The position numbers were made by a program, and so were the translations under genes. Of a DNA stretch of 64,000 nucleotides, positions 34,141 to 43,592 are shown piece by piece (within the stretch, counting starts at the first letter, position 1; each line of letters opens with the position of its first letter). Under the pieces are notes generated by a model. The model was not told the DNA's origin and searched no databases. It was given only the letters and a program-made list of their open reading frames with translations. Origin of the DNA: a candidate division WOR-3 bacterium (GTDB lineage: Bacteria > Hydrothermota > Hydrothermia > UBA1063); NCBI GenBank assembly GCA_039803545.1, contig JBDRYS010000002.1, positions 1 through 64,000 on the forward strand, written 5' to 3'.

Positions 34141-36711
34141 TTACTTTATTAAAACCCCCTTATAGGACCCGATCACCTTTCCATCCATCTCTACTTCAGC
34201 AAAGTAGACACCAGAAGCCAGATTCCTCAAATCTATTTTTTCGCTTTCGGAATCAGAAACCTTAACTAACCTTTGAACAACTTTCCTACCGGAGGCATCG
34301 TAGAGGGAAACTTTCAAGCTTTTACCCTTAAGGCCAGCTCCTCTCAGAACTATATAAGGTCCCTTCCAATCCACTTTCACTTCATAACGGAGAGGCCTTT
34401 CGATCACGCTTACAGGCGTTGAAGTCAGGGTTGCAAAATAGCTAATATCTCTGACCGTAGAAGCATAAGGCGTATTTTGAGGCCACCATCCAACGATCTT
34501 GGAACCATCGGTCACTTTAACAAAGACCTTCGGCATGAAGGAAGAATAGTCTCCCGATAAATTCAGATAATAAGCGGGACCCGAACCAGAAAGCCCTATA
34601 GGAATTGCAACCTCAGCATACTTTACATTGTTCTGTACAGTGTAAGCCTGCGGTAAAGTTAAAGTCTGTATTGTTCCAGTTCCCGAAGAAGTATATGGTT
34701 TGAAGTAACTCAATCTCGTAGTACCGTCTCTAAAGGTGATTTCACCCTCGTTGCTATTACTCGCCGGGAAAGAACCATCCCCATTATCGTCAATCACAAA
34801 GGTTATGTAATCGTTATTACCCAAGGTACTGTCGCCGATTACTTTAAAGGCTACAAAAAGGGTATCATGGAATATATGGGATTTCATGTAGGTCTCTCTT
34901 ATGGTTCTGTGTGTTTCTCCATTAGCTGCGAGAAAATTACTAATATCAAGCCAGGGGGAGCCGTAATATTCGAGGTCATCAACGACTCCATCAACTATGT
35001 GAGGCATCCAGTAATTGTCACCTTCAGAACGAGCTACATCATAACCCCTGACTATACTTTTGGCATAGTAAAGGCCAATTAAAGAATCATCCCTTGGTAC
35101 GTCATCAGTCGCAGTTAGGCCAATGTGGTAACTATATTCACAATCATCAATGGATGGAGTGAAGTAAACGCTCACAGTGTCAGCCATTCCAGTATCAACA
35201 GAAATCCCGGTTACAGTCGTATCGTAAACCAGATCACCAGATTCGTTGTATACCTTAAAGTTCAAGTCTCTATTGAGCAAGGTGAATCCATTATTGAATA
35301 CCCTGAGTTTGAACTCTGAAGAAGCATTGAGGGTGTCAGCCCTTGGAACAGAAATTGATGTCACTTTAATATTGTTATAACTGGAGACCATAAGGTCTGC
35401 ATACATCGTGTCACCAGGGTTTGAAATGTTTAGCACGCCAACATAGGTTGTAATCATTGGATTTCCATAATCCTTTGAATCAGGAATTGAATAATTATGG
35501 AAATCCCTATTGTTGCTTGTACCTGGCCATGGATCTCCCGCATCACCCCGGTTTATATTGTGTTCTAAGTCCCATCGACCATCAGCCTGCTCCAGTGCAA
35601 CCTTGTAATGGTAAAGATAATTCTGCCCTGGGTACCACTCGTTGTTGTTATTAGCCCTTGCATCGTCAATATGATAAATCAGAAGTCCCTCACCTGGTAA
35701 AGCTCTGTCAAATTTCTTTAACCTTCTATTTTCTACAAGGAAATATCTGTTGTCCGTCGCACCATTTGTCCAGAGTCTAAAAATTATTCCTGTATCCTCA
35801 ACGGCCGGAATACTCTGGTAAATTCTATTGCTACTGACAGTATCGACCCTCACAAATCCGAGCCTGTATTTACACCATGCGTCTAAATGGGAAGGAATAG
35901 CGCCACCTCCATTCCAGGAACCACCGGCCATTAGCGACCAGTTGCCAAGCCCTTCTGAAGAATAATCTGTGTCATAAAGATCTGGAAGTCCCAGGGGTCT
36001 GTGACCCATTTCATGAGCAATAACACCGCAACCCGCATTTTCTGGAACTGTCGTATACCAATAGGCCTGTTTTCCATCCACTATCAAAGTAGTAGGAATA
36101 ACCCACGCGTGAGACCAAATGTCATTTGGATCCCCTGTAGATTCAGCTCCTGGACCTGCATGTACAATAACGAGGGCATCAACATATCCATCGTTATCCA
36201 TATCACACTGGGAGAAATCTATATAAGGATCAGCGGCAACGACGGCGTCATAAGCCATTTTCTGAGCATTCTGAGGCCAATCACCCATTCCATAATTGTT
36301 ATTAGTATAATAAGTATAAGGGTTGGGTAACCTCACCCAAACGGGCGTTACCAAGAATTGAAACTCCAGATTTCCATACGAATTCTCTAAATAAAATTCT
36401 TTAACACTCCCCGTGGTAAAAGGCCCATTTGTCAAGGAATCGTAATGTGCCGCGGGTGTGGTCCCTACATTATCGGAGAAATCGCACATTATAACTACTG
36501 CCCTTTTAATAACCTTCGTTTTCGTTTCCCGAGCGACTTGCATCTCTTTATTCATTTTATCCATCAGCTCTTCCGAAGGAGCATCCATTCCTCTCTTTCT
36601 GGCATCCTCCATTATGGAAACCCAGCTTTGCAGGTTTCCACTCTTTCTCATTTGCTCTAATACCTCCGGGCTTGGAGGCATAAGTAATATCAGTGAAAGC
36701 AATAAATTCAT
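34141..36711 (-). CDS. M6-family secreted metalloprotease with Por-type sorting tail
   Basis: This 856-residue protein has an N-terminal signal segment and an M6 (immune inhibitor A-like) catalytic domain at about residues 65-350. The zinc motif is HEMGHRPLGLPDLYD (His233, Glu234, His237). It has one residue more between the second His and the Gly than the usual HExxHxxGxxD. Beta-sandwich domains follow, and the last about 80 residues carry a sorting tail (SLYDASGRKVVQRL ... GVYFAEV). The substrate is unknown. A G-rich ribosome-binding site (AGGGGG) precedes the ATG. Confidence 0.92.
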   Translation of the reverse strand: MNLLLSLILLMPPSPEVLEQMRKSGNLQSWVSIMEDARKRGMDAPSEELMDKMNKEMQVARETKTKVIKRAVVIMCDFSDNVGTTPAAHYDSLTNGPFTTGSVKEFYLENSYGNLEFQFLVTPVWVRLPNPYTYYTNNNYGMGDWPQNAQKMAYDAVVAADPYIDFSQCDMDNDGYVDALVIVHAGPGAESTGDPNDIWSHAWVIPTTLIVDGKQAYWYTTVPENAGCGVIAHEMGHRPLGLPDLYDTDYSSEGLGNWSLMAGGSWNGGGAIPSHLDAWCKYRLGFVRVDTVSSNRIYQSIPAVEDTGIIFRLWTNGATDNRYFLVENRRLKKFDRALPGEGLLIYHIDDARANNNNEWYPGQNYLYHYKVALEQADGRWDLEHNINRGDAGDPWPGTSNNRDFHNYSIPDSKDYGNPMITTYVGVLNISNPGDTMYADLMVSSYNNIKVTSISVPRADTLNASSEFKLRVFNNGFTLLNRDLNFKVYNESGDLVYDTTVTGISVDTGMADTVSVYFTPSIDDCEYSYHIGLTATDDVPRDDSLIGLYYAKSIVRGYDVARSEGDNYWMPHIVDGVVDDLEYYGSPWLDISNFLAANGETHRTIRETYMKSHIFHDTLFVAFKVIGDSTLGNNDYITFVIDDNGDGSFPASNSNEGEITFRDGTTRLSYFKPYTSSGTGTIQTLTLPQAYTVQNNVKYAEVAIPIGLSGSGPAYYLNLSGDYSSFMPKVFVKVTDGSKIVGWWPQNTPYASTVRDISYFATLTSTPVSVIERPLRYEVKVDWKGPYIVLRGAGLKGKSLKVSLYDASGRKVVQRLVKVSDSESEKIDLRNLASGVYFAEVEMDGKVIGSYKGVLIK

Positions 36712-36830
36712 TTTAACCCCCTATTTTTCATTTATTTTATACCTTGAGTTCGGAAATACAAACTTTATTATCAATACTTGAACCCAAAGCCAAATTGAAG
36801 GCCTCAATACAGATATCTACGACGTCAGGA

Positions 36831-37830
36831 TCAAACAATCAAATAATTTAATGTCTCGTCAAGCCTATAAACATCCCTCCAGGCTCTAAAATGAGTCGTT
36901 GACTCTACCACTCCTGCAACTGAAAGAATCTTGCCTCTGAAAGAATTTTTCCACCCCTGAAACCCCTTGGATAATAACTACCATTCCATCTTCCGTGGTA
37001 CCGGCAAATAATCTCTGATATTGAGTAGGGGAAAGACGGATCCTTTAACAATCATACCTAATTTCAGGATGAAACCTTATAGCGAAAATTCTACGTCTGA
37101 TAAAAGACCCAGTTTGTGAACAATCTCATCAGGCAGTGAAATTTATCCAACACCATATATCACAGCAGCATAAGTTAGATATTCGATCCTCTCCTCCTCT
37201 AATCCCATCCTCTTTGCAATCTCAAAAGTGATTTCCTCAACGTTGTCACCGTGAACTTTCCCAGAAGGATCTTTTAGTTCTATGATTTTCTCAATTAGGG
37301 CAATGAAACTTCTAAAACTGTCTTTAAGTTTTTTTGTTGGCTTCCAATTTAGTAAATAGCACCCTTTGCCTTAATGCTACTGTAAAGTTTTTGCTGATTT
37401 CCTTAAGGTACTCAGCATCATCTTTACCATTTCCGTCCTTAAGTAAAACCCCAATAATCCCTTTAAACTCCTCTTCAACCTTTATGGAAACCGCAACGAG
37501 GGCAATAAATTCAAAATCACGATTTATTGCCATCCTCACCCATCTTTTTCAAAAGACTCTTCCTCTGATAAAAGGATTACAGGAACCTTCTTTCCTTACT
37601 TTCAGAATTGAAGAACGAAACGAAAGTCTAATCAAAGTCTTTTAGAAAGCAAGATTACAAAGTATTGAAAAAGTCTAAAGGTTCAGTTAAAAAATAAATG
37701 ATCTCCGAAATTGTCTTAGATGCTGCGAGTTTTGACGCCTGACGTACGAGCAATGACGAAGTCTCTTCATTACGCTTTTTAGCTCATTTAAAGTTTCCCT
37801 AAAATCTTAAGTGATCTCAAACTTTGTTAC
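36831..37830 (-). pseudogene. Decayed GAF and HD-GYP domain gene
   Basis: The minus strand still encodes recognisable pieces. A GAF fragment runs at about 37324-37539 (FKGIIGVLLKDGNGKDD). After a frame change in an A-run near 37325 there is an HD-GYP core (SFIALIEKIIELKDPSGK, VEEITFEIAKRMGLEEERIEY). The metal motif HDxGK has become YGVG-stop: His to Tyr, Asp to Gly, Lys to TAA. A further tail (DEIVHKLGLLSDVEF) and several more stops follow. HD-GYP proteins degrade cyclic di-GMP; this copy cannot. The outer limits, about 36831 and 37830, are approximate. Confidence 0.75.
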
Positions 37831-37885
37831 TACGAAATCAACTTTTGGAAAGTCCATTTTAAATTTTTTAACGCTCGTAGAAAAA

Positions 37886-40705
37886 TTAAAAGGTAGAGTT
37901 TTCCAGTTCTTTCCTTAAATACAAACCCGTATATGATTTGGGATTCTTTGCGATCTCCTCTGGGGGTCCTTCTGCCACAATCCAACCACCCTTTTCACCA
38001 GCCTCAGGTCCGAGATCAATAATCCAGTCAGCAGATTTTATAACATCCAGGTTGTGTTCAATAACAAGAACGGTATTCCCAAGGTCCACCAAACGCTGTA
38101 GGACCGCTATCAGTTTTTTCACATCATCGAAGTGTAGCCCCGTCGTTGGTTCGTCAAGAATATACAGGGTCCGGCCTGTTGCAACTTTTGAAAGTTCCTT
38201 TGCCAGTTTAATCCTCTGCGCCTCGCCTCCCGACAGGGTTGTGGCCGGTTGGCCAAGCTTTATATAGCCTAACCCCACATCTTTCAAAAGTTTCAATTTT
38301 CGCTCGATCGCTGGAATATCCTTAAAAAGTTCATAGGCTTCATCTACCGACATATCAAGAACATCGGCAATACTCTTATCTTTGTACTTTACCTCCAAGG
38401 TTTCCTTATTATAGCGTTTACCTTTACAAACCTCGCAGGGCACATAAACATCAGGTAAAAACTGCATTTCTACCTTTATAAATCCTTCACCAGCGCAAGC
38501 TTCACAACGACCACCTTTAACATTGAAAGAAAATCTCCCCGGGGTATACCCTCTCTTACGCGATTCCTTAAGGGTAGCGAAAAACTCCCTAATCGGCGTG
38601 AAGGCTGAAGTATAGGTTGCAGGATTAGACCTCGGTGTTCTACCTATAGGGCTTTGATCAATGTTTATCACCTTATCTATCTTCTCAAGCCCTTCAATCT
38701 TGTCAAAGGCTCCGGGAGTCTCTCGCGAACCGTGGAAATACCGCATCAAAGCCACATAAAGGGTATCCTGAATTAGAGAAGATTTACCGGATCCCGAAAC
38801 CCCAGTTACGCATACAAAAAGACCAAGAGGTATTTTAAGGTCTATTCCTTTTAAATTGTTATGTCTTGCGCCTCTCAGAATGAGAAAATCGCCTTTAGGC
38901 TTTCTTCTCTTCTTAGGGACGGGTATGGTCTTAATTCCTGCCAAATACTGACCTGTTAGAGACTTTCTTGATTTTAAAATTTCTTCATAGGTCCCACTGA
39001 AAACAACTTTACCACCTTTATCACCCGCGCCTGGCCCCAGATCGATAATCCAGTCTGCTTCCTGGATTGTTTCCTTATCGTGTTCTACAACAATAACGGT
39101 ATTTCCAAGGTCCCTCAGCTTCTTGATCGTGCCAATGAGCCTGTCGATATCCCTTGGATGAAGCCCTATGGAAGGCTCATCAAGCACATAAAGCACCCCT
39201 GTTAGTCCTGAACCGATTTGGGTGGCCAATCTCACCCTCTGCTCTTCTCCTGAAGAAAGGGTATCGGTGGATCTTTCAAGAGTCAGATAATCGAGACCTA
39301 CATCCACTAAGAAAGATAATCTTGAAATGATCTCTTTCACTATCTGCTTTCCAATTAACTCTTCTTTTCCAGAAAGCTTAAGATTCTTAAACCATTCAAG
39401 GGCCGAAGATATACTCATCCTGGTAATATCCCATATCGATTTATCCCGGATTCTTACGTAAAGCGATTCCTTTTTAAGCCTCGACCCTCCACACATGGGA
39501 CAGGTCTTTTTTACCATATACCTCTCTATTTCTTCTTTGACCCAGTCAGACTCGGTCTCATGGTATCTCCGCCACAAGTAGGGAATAACACCTTCAAAAT
39601 AGTAGTAGTCCTGTTCCATTTTATCCTGTCTATAATAGTCCTTTGAAGGGTCTTCAGTTCCGTACAATATCAAATTCTTAAAACTCTGGGGCAAATCAGA
39701 CCATGGGGTATCGAGGTCCACCTTTTTTTCTTTAGCAAGTCTCAAAAGTTTTTCTTCGAGAAATGGATTGGGTTCCCCCCATGGTTTTATGGCGCCTTCA
39801 AGAATTGAAAGATCCTCAGAGTTTATAAGTTTATACGGATCAATTTCCAACTTAACACCCAAACCCGAGCATTCGGGGCAGGCACCATAGGGAGAGTTAA
39901 AAGAAAAGATCCTTGGCTCGAGATCCTCCATGGAAAAATCACAAATTGGACACATCAATTTTTCCGAATATACTACCTCTTTTCCCGTATCCTCAAATTT
40001 AAGCTTAACAAGGCCATCGGCTTCTTTAAGAGCCGTCTCCACAGACTCAGAAATCCGACTGCGATTTTCTTTGTCCACACTTACCCTATCAACCAGGATA
40101 TCAATAACATGGGTCTTATATTTCTCAAGAGTTGGTGGGTCTTCGAGTTCTACAAGCTCTCCATCCACATAGGCCCTTAGAAATCCCTTTTTAAGATACC
40201 TTTCAAAAAGATCCTTATATTCTCCTTTTCTACCCCTCACCACCGGGGCGAGAATTTGAACATACTGCCCCTGAGGAAGATTCAAAATCTCATCTACAAT
40301 CTCATCGAGGGTCTTCTTTACTAAGGGCACATTATGATAGATACAATGGGGTACGCCTATCCGAGCAAAGAGCAATCTTAAGTAGTCATAGATTTCCGTA
40401 ACTGTTCCCACCGTGGACCTCGGATTCCAACCACCTTTTCTCTGTTCGATGGAGATGGCTGGAGAAAGCCCCTCAATAAAATCTACATCTGGCTTCTCCA
40501 TTAAACCGAGAAATTGCCTCGCGTAAGATGATAGAGATTCTACATACCTTCTCTGACCTTCAGCATATATGGTGTCGAAGGCAAGGGATGATTTTCCTGA
40601 ACCTGAAACGCCAGTAATAACTACAAATTTATATTTGGGAATTTCAACATCAATATTTTTGAGGTTATGTACCCTCGCACCTTTTACGATTATCTTGTCA
40701 TTCAT
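37886..40705 (-). CDS. uvrA: UvrABC excinuclease subunit A
   Basis: This 939-residue DNA-damage recognition ATPase has two ABC modules, each with a Walker A (GVSGSGKSS) and an ABC signature (LSSGEEQR in the first, LSGGEAQR in the second). Zinc-binding Cys clusters are seen (CPICDF ... CPECSG, CPMCGG, and CEACAGEG ... CEVCKGKR). Length is normal. It has its own promoter ending 10 bases before the ATG. uvrB and uvrC are not in the window. Confidence 0.97.
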   Translation of the reverse strand: MNDKIIVKGARVHNLKNIDVEIPKYKFVVITGVSGSGKSSLAFDTIYAEGQRRYVESLSSYARQFLGLMEKPDVDFIEGLSPAISIEQRKGGWNPRSTVGTVTEIYDYLRLLFARIGVPHCIYHNVPLVKKTLDEIVDEILNLPQGQYVQILAPVVRGRKGEYKDLFERYLKKGFLRAYVDGELVELEDPPTLEKYKTHVIDILVDRVSVDKENRSRISESVETALKEADGLVKLKFEDTGKEVVYSEKLMCPICDFSMEDLEPRIFSFNSPYGACPECSGLGVKLEIDPYKLINSEDLSILEGAIKPWGEPNPFLEEKLLRLAKEKKVDLDTPWSDLPQSFKNLILYGTEDPSKDYYRQDKMEQDYYYFEGVIPYLWRRYHETESDWVKEEIERYMVKKTCPMCGGSRLKKESLYVRIRDKSIWDITRMSISSALEWFKNLKLSGKEELIGKQIVKEIISRLSFLVDVGLDYLTLERSTDTLSSGEEQRVRLATQIGSGLTGVLYVLDEPSIGLHPRDIDRLIGTIKKLRDLGNTVIVVEHDKETIQEADWIIDLGPGAGDKGGKVVFSGTYEEILKSRKSLTGQYLAGIKTIPVPKKRRKPKGDFLILRGARHNNLKGIDLKIPLGLFVCVTGVSGSGKSSLIQDTLYVALMRYFHGSRETPGAFDKIEGLEKIDKVINIDQSPIGRTPRSNPATYTSAFTPIREFFATLKESRKRGYTPGRFSFNVKGGRCEACAGEGFIKVEMQFLPDVYVPCEVCKGKRYNKETLEVKYKDKSIADVLDMSVDEAYELFKDIPAIERKLKLLKDVGLGYIKLGQPATTLSGGEAQRIKLAKELSKVATGRTLYILDEPTTGLHFDDVKKLIAVLQRLVDLGNTVLVIEHNLDVIKSADWIIDLGPEAGEKGGWIVAEGPPEEIAKNPKSYTGLYLRKELENSTF

Positions 40706-40715
40706 TCTAATTCCT

Positions 40716-40744
40716 ATTTTAATGCTTATTTATCGAAATTTCAA
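40716..40744 (-). promoter_or_regulatory. Promoter of uvrA
   Basis: TTGAAA (40739-40744, minus strand), a 17-base spacer and TAAAAT (40716-40721) end 10 bases before the ATG at 40705. No LexA-like operator was recognised. Confidence 0.7.
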
Positions 40745-40794
40745 TTCACAATGACAGTGAATAAACTAAAACTTGTAAATTTTTCCCTATTCTC

Positions 40795-40823
40795 TTGACA
40801 TTTCAAGCAAATTGTACAATAAT
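40795..40823 (+). promoter_or_regulatory. Promoter of the small membrane protein
   Basis: A perfect TTGACA (40795-40800) is followed at 17 bases by AATAAT (40818-40823); an overlapping TACAAT at 40815 is the alternative. A strong Shine-Dalgarno (AAAGGAGG) and the ATG at 40849 follow. Confidence 0.65.
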
Positions 40824-40848
40824 TAAAGTGTTAGCAAAAGGAGGCAAG

Positions 40849-41019
40849 ATGGAAGAGGTCAGGGAGAAAAAATCAAAATCAACAGCATGGTATATCTTAG
40901 TACCTATCCTTATAGTTATTGTAGCCTTCATAATTTACACCCTTATTCAGTACTTTCAGTGGACAGCTGAATCACCAAAAGATATAGAATGGTCTGAAAA
41001 GGACATCAATATAGGTTAA
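40849..41019 (+). CDS. Small single-pass membrane protein, 56 residues
   Basis: I do not recognise a family. The protein (MEEVREKKSKSTAWYILVPI...) has a charged N-terminus, one membrane helix at about residues 13-34 and a short acidic tail (ESPKDIEWSEKDINIG), probably with the N-terminus inside. The frame is open further upstream, but the ATG at 40849 directly follows AAAGGAGG at ideal spacing. A perfect -35 box suggests strong expression. It is a single-gene unit between uvrA and tRNA-Phe. Confidence 0.75.
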   Translation: MEEVREKKSKSTAWYILVPILIVIVAFIIYTLIQYFQWTAESPKDIEWSEKDINIG

Positions 41020-41034
41020 AAGCACAGGCTTTTT
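41018..41034 (+). terminator. Possible weak terminator after the small membrane protein
   Basis: A short hairpin, AAAAGC / ACAG loop / GCTTTT, ends in a T-run directly after the stop codon. The stem is only six pairs and mostly A-T, so the call is tentative. Confidence 0.35.
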
Positions 41035-41111
41035 CGAACTTCAGCTAATTCGAATCTTTTGAGGTTTGAGTTATTTATTTTTTAGAAATATTAAAATCCC
41101 CAATTAAAAAA

Positions 41112-41184
41112 TGCCGGGGCCCAGAATCGAACTGGGGACACCAGGATTTTCAGTCCTGTGCTCTACCTACTGAGCTACCCCGGC
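41112..41184 (-). tRNA. tRNA-Phe (anticodon GAA)
   Basis: The 73-base minus-strand sequence folds as a cloverleaf. Acceptor GCCGGGG pairs with CCCCGGC, the D stem is GCTC/GAGC, the anticodon stem is CAGGA/TCCTG, and the T stem is CCCAG/CTGGG with a TTCGATT loop. The loop CTGAAAA gives anticodon GAA (Phe). The discriminator base is A and CCA is not encoded. About 17 of 21 stem pairs are G-C. Confidence 0.97.
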
Positions 41185-41203
41185 TTTTAAAGGAAGTGAT
41201 TTT

Positions 41204-41232
41204 ATTTTACTATAAGACCCCTGTATAGTCAA
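41204..41232 (-). promoter_or_regulatory. Promoter of tRNA-Phe
   Basis: TTGACT (41227-41232, minus strand), a 17-base spacer and TAAAAT (41204-41209) lie 19 bases before the tRNA 5' end. Confidence 0.75.
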
Positions 41233-41291
41233 AAAATTCAAAAATGGAAGAAAAAACCTATACCCATCGATATATAGGCATTGTGATACTC

Positions 41292-41819
41292 TTAAAAATG
41301 TTCACCGATTTTTGACCTTTCTCCTCGAATTTTTCTATAGTAAGTATTGATCAATTTGAGCCTTAAAGAAAAGTCTTTTTCGATTTTCCCCATCTCTTCT
41401 TTTACCCTCGCCTCTTCAAAAAGACTTTTCAACAAAGTGAAAGGATAAATATCAAGGCCAATTGCACCGATTCCTCCCAGAGCAGAATAGCTATAAGATT
41501 TCCCCAAGTGAGAACTATCATCAAAGACCCATAACTTCTCGGCATTGCCACCAACCCCAAGAGCAAGATAAGGCTTTATCCCCCTTTTATATCCAAGTTC
41601 ATACTCGAGCCTCAACTCCCTCTTTGCCCAATAAAAATCACCGATGGCATCGTGAATTGCGTAATCTGTATCTTTAACAGCAATCCATTTTGAATAGGTC
41701 CTCTCTCTTTGCCGCCCAGAAAGTACGGATGAGATACTAAATTTACCTCTCAAATCAAACTTCACAGAAACACCCTGTGCTAAAGGGTAGCAAATACCCA
41801 ATAGAATAATGCGAAACAA
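41292..41819 (-). CDS. Secreted or outer-membrane hypothetical protein
   Basis: I do not recognise a family. The 175-residue frame starts with a TTG that overlaps a perfect TATAAT, so the true start may be a few codons later (for example TTG at codon 7). The first 20 residues look like a weak signal peptide (ILLGICYPLAQG). The rest has amphipathic strands (VSVKFDLRGKFSISS, LRLEYELGYKRG) and a Gly-rich segment (YSALGGIGAIGLDIY) of the small outer-membrane barrel type, with a basic helical tail. It is a single gene between tRNA-Phe and the divergent TtcA-like gene. Confidence 0.6.
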   Translation of the reverse strand: MFRIILLGICYPLAQGVSVKFDLRGKFSISSVLSGRQRERTYSKWIAVKDTDYAIHDAIGDFYWAKRELRLEYELGYKRGIKPYLALGVGGNAEKLWVFDDSSHLGKSYSYSALGGIGAIGLDIYPFTLLKSLFEEARVKEEMGKIEKDFSLRLKLINTYYRKIRGERSKIGEHF

Positions 41820-41963
41820 TTATAAAACATTTAAGAGTGCCATTTTTACTTATCGAAAGATAGGACAATGCAAAAAACGAAAAACATAAAACATCAGTAC
41901 AGAAAATTACAACTTCCATAACTGTTTACACATGTACCCTTCTTCTGGCACATAATAATAAAC

Positions 41964-42737
41964 ATGAAATCAGAACTTCACAGCCTTCGGGGCAAACTTT
42001 TAAAATACATCAGAGTCCTGGATGAAAATTTAAAGCTTTTTCAGCAACACGATGTTATAGTACTTGGAATTTCAGGAGGATATGACAGTATCACGCTAAC
42101 GGATATCATTACACAATACAACACCCAAAGAAGGTTGAGTCTGAAGATATACCCCGTATTTGTTAACAATCATTTCAAACCTCTACTAAATGAGGATAAA
42201 CTTAGAAAACTCCTCCAAGAAAGAGGGCTCGAACTAACCATTCTCGAAGATGCTGAAACAGAAAAAAACATTAAATTCAACCTCAAACCTTTCAACCCCT
42301 GTTTTATTTGCAGTAGAGAAAGAAAAAAGAAATTGCTTGAATTCGCCTATACATTAAAATCAAACAAAGTACTCCTTGCCCATACCTTAGATGACGCCAT
42401 TGAGACTTTATTCTTGAATATTCTTTATTCCAGAGGAATTAGCACTATAATGCCTGTTCAGCCCTTATTCCAGGGTAAGTTTTTTATAGTAAGACCTTTC
42501 ATATTTGTAGAAAAGTCTCTGGTGAAAAAATACGCCACTCTCCTTGGCATTGATCAAAAACTTGAAGGGGAATGCCCTTACGATAGGTCATCAAAAAGAA
42601 GTTTTGTAAGAGAATTTCTTCACGAACTATATGCAAAGGATCCGATAGTAAAAAACAATATCAAACATGCACTTTTTCACTGTAATGAAAAGTTCCTTTG
42701 GCACCAATATATCGATTTAAAAGAGCTTTTGCCTTAG
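41964..42737 (+). CDS. TtcA-like tRNA thiolation enzyme (PP-loop ATPase)
   Basis: This 257-residue protein has a PP-loop SGGYDS motif that activates tRNA bases with ATP. It has the TtcA-type cysteines: CFICSRERK supplies a CxxC, and GECPYDRSSKRSFVREFL a third Cys, together the likely ligands of a 4Fe-4S cluster. The motif AHTLDDAIETLFLN is characteristic of this group. TtcA makes 2-thiocytidine at tRNA position 32; related TtuA-type enzymes act at position 54, so the exact site is open. No clear Shine-Dalgarno is present. Confidence 0.88.
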   Translation: MKSELHSLRGKLLKYIRVLDENLKLFQQHDVIVLGISGGYDSITLTDIITQYNTQRRLSLKIYPVFVNNHFKPLLNEDKLRKLLQERGLELTILEDAETEKNIKFNLKPFNPCFICSRERKKKLLEFAYTLKSNKVLLAHTLDDAIETLFLNILYSRGISTIMPVQPLFQGKFFIVRPFIFVEKSLVKKYATLLGIDQKLEGECPYDRSSKRSFVREFLHELYAKDPIVKNNIKHALFHCNEKFLWHQYIDLKELLP

Positions 42738-42743
42738 TTATCT

Positions 42744-42772
42744 TTGAATAGCCGAACATTCTGAATTAAAAT
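42744..42772 (+). promoter_or_regulatory. Promoter of the M23 peptidase operon, leaderless type
   Basis: TTGAAT (42744-42749), a 17-base spacer and TAAAAT (42767-42772) end 6 bases before the ATG at 42779, so transcription should start at the A of the start codon. The -35 lies just after the TtcA-like stop codon. Confidence 0.75.
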
Positions 42773-42778
42773 AAAGAG

Positions 42779-43588
42779 ATGAAGAGGATTTACAATGTAA
42801 TTATAACTTCGAACACCGGGGATTTTTACAAATCCTTTTCTATAACTCATAGAAGGTGGAAAGTAATCAGGTTTTTGCTCATATTATTCGCAACCCTTAT
42901 CCTCTTTTCTGCAATCTTTTATGGAAGGCTTTACATGCTCGCGCTCAAGGCAAGAGCCCTCGAAGTGGAAAACCAGAAACTACGCGAGGAGAATCAGAAA
43001 GTAAAAGAGCTGGAAAAACAACTTTACGCCCTCGAGGAACTGAGGGTTAAAATTTACAAAATGCTTGGTGTTGACAAAAGTCCAACTATGGAGAGCCTCT
43101 ACAGTGTAAATTCTTCACCAAAAGAAGCAACCATTAAGGATACTACTCCAAAAGAAAACAAAGCTAATGAACTAACTGCAATCTCTCAGGAATTCCAAGG
43201 ATACGCAAAGATTTTATACGATGAGGAAAGATTCATTCCACGGGGCGCCCCCACAGATGGATTTATTACACAGAAATTTAGTTCCAATCACCAAGGAATA
43301 GATTTTGCTACCCCTATAGGTACACCTGTAAAATCCCCGGCTGACGGTTTAGTAAAGGACATTTATGAAGACAGATACTTAGGGCTTGTCCTTGTTCTGA
43401 GCCACGGTTCAAAATATGAAACCCTATACGGCCACTTAAAGGAGATACTGGTTAAAAAGGGACAAATAGTTAAGAAGGGCGATGTTGTAGCTTTAACTGG
43501 AAATAGCGGAATAAGCAGTGGACCCCATTTACACTATGAGATTAAATATCTTGGAATTAACATGAACCCAGAAAACTACTTATATTAA
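42779..43588 (+). CDS. M23 (LytM) family peptidoglycan peptidase or regulator
   Basis: This 269-residue protein has a cytosolic N-terminus, a single membrane helix (about residues 28-50) and a periplasmic coiled coil (about 55-95). A C-terminal LytM domain (about 165-265) follows. Zinc-ligand positions are visible in NHQGIDFA, LYGHL and PHLHYEI, so the domain appears active. Such proteins cut peptide cross-bridges or act in division and envelope assembly. A leaderless-type promoter precedes it, and the amidohydrolase gene follows after 4 bases. Confidence 0.92.
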   Translation: MKRIYNVIITSNTGDFYKSFSITHRRWKVIRFLLILFATLILFSAIFYGRLYMLALKARALEVENQKLREENQKVKELEKQLYALEELRVKIYKMLGVDKSPTMESLYSVNSSPKEATIKDTTPKENKANELTAISQEFQGYAKILYDEERFIPRGAPTDGFITQKFSSNHQGIDFATPIGTPVKSPADGLVKDIYEDRYLGLVLVLSHGSKYETLYGHLKEILVKKGQIVKKGDVVALTGNSGISSGPHLHYEIKYLGINMNPENYLY

Positions 43589-43592
43589 GGCC

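Noticed and set aside
36712-37885. Transposon remnant or attachment site next to the decayed region
   Set aside because: No transposase fragment, terminal inverted repeat or target duplication was seen; the HD-GYP remnant explains the sequence.
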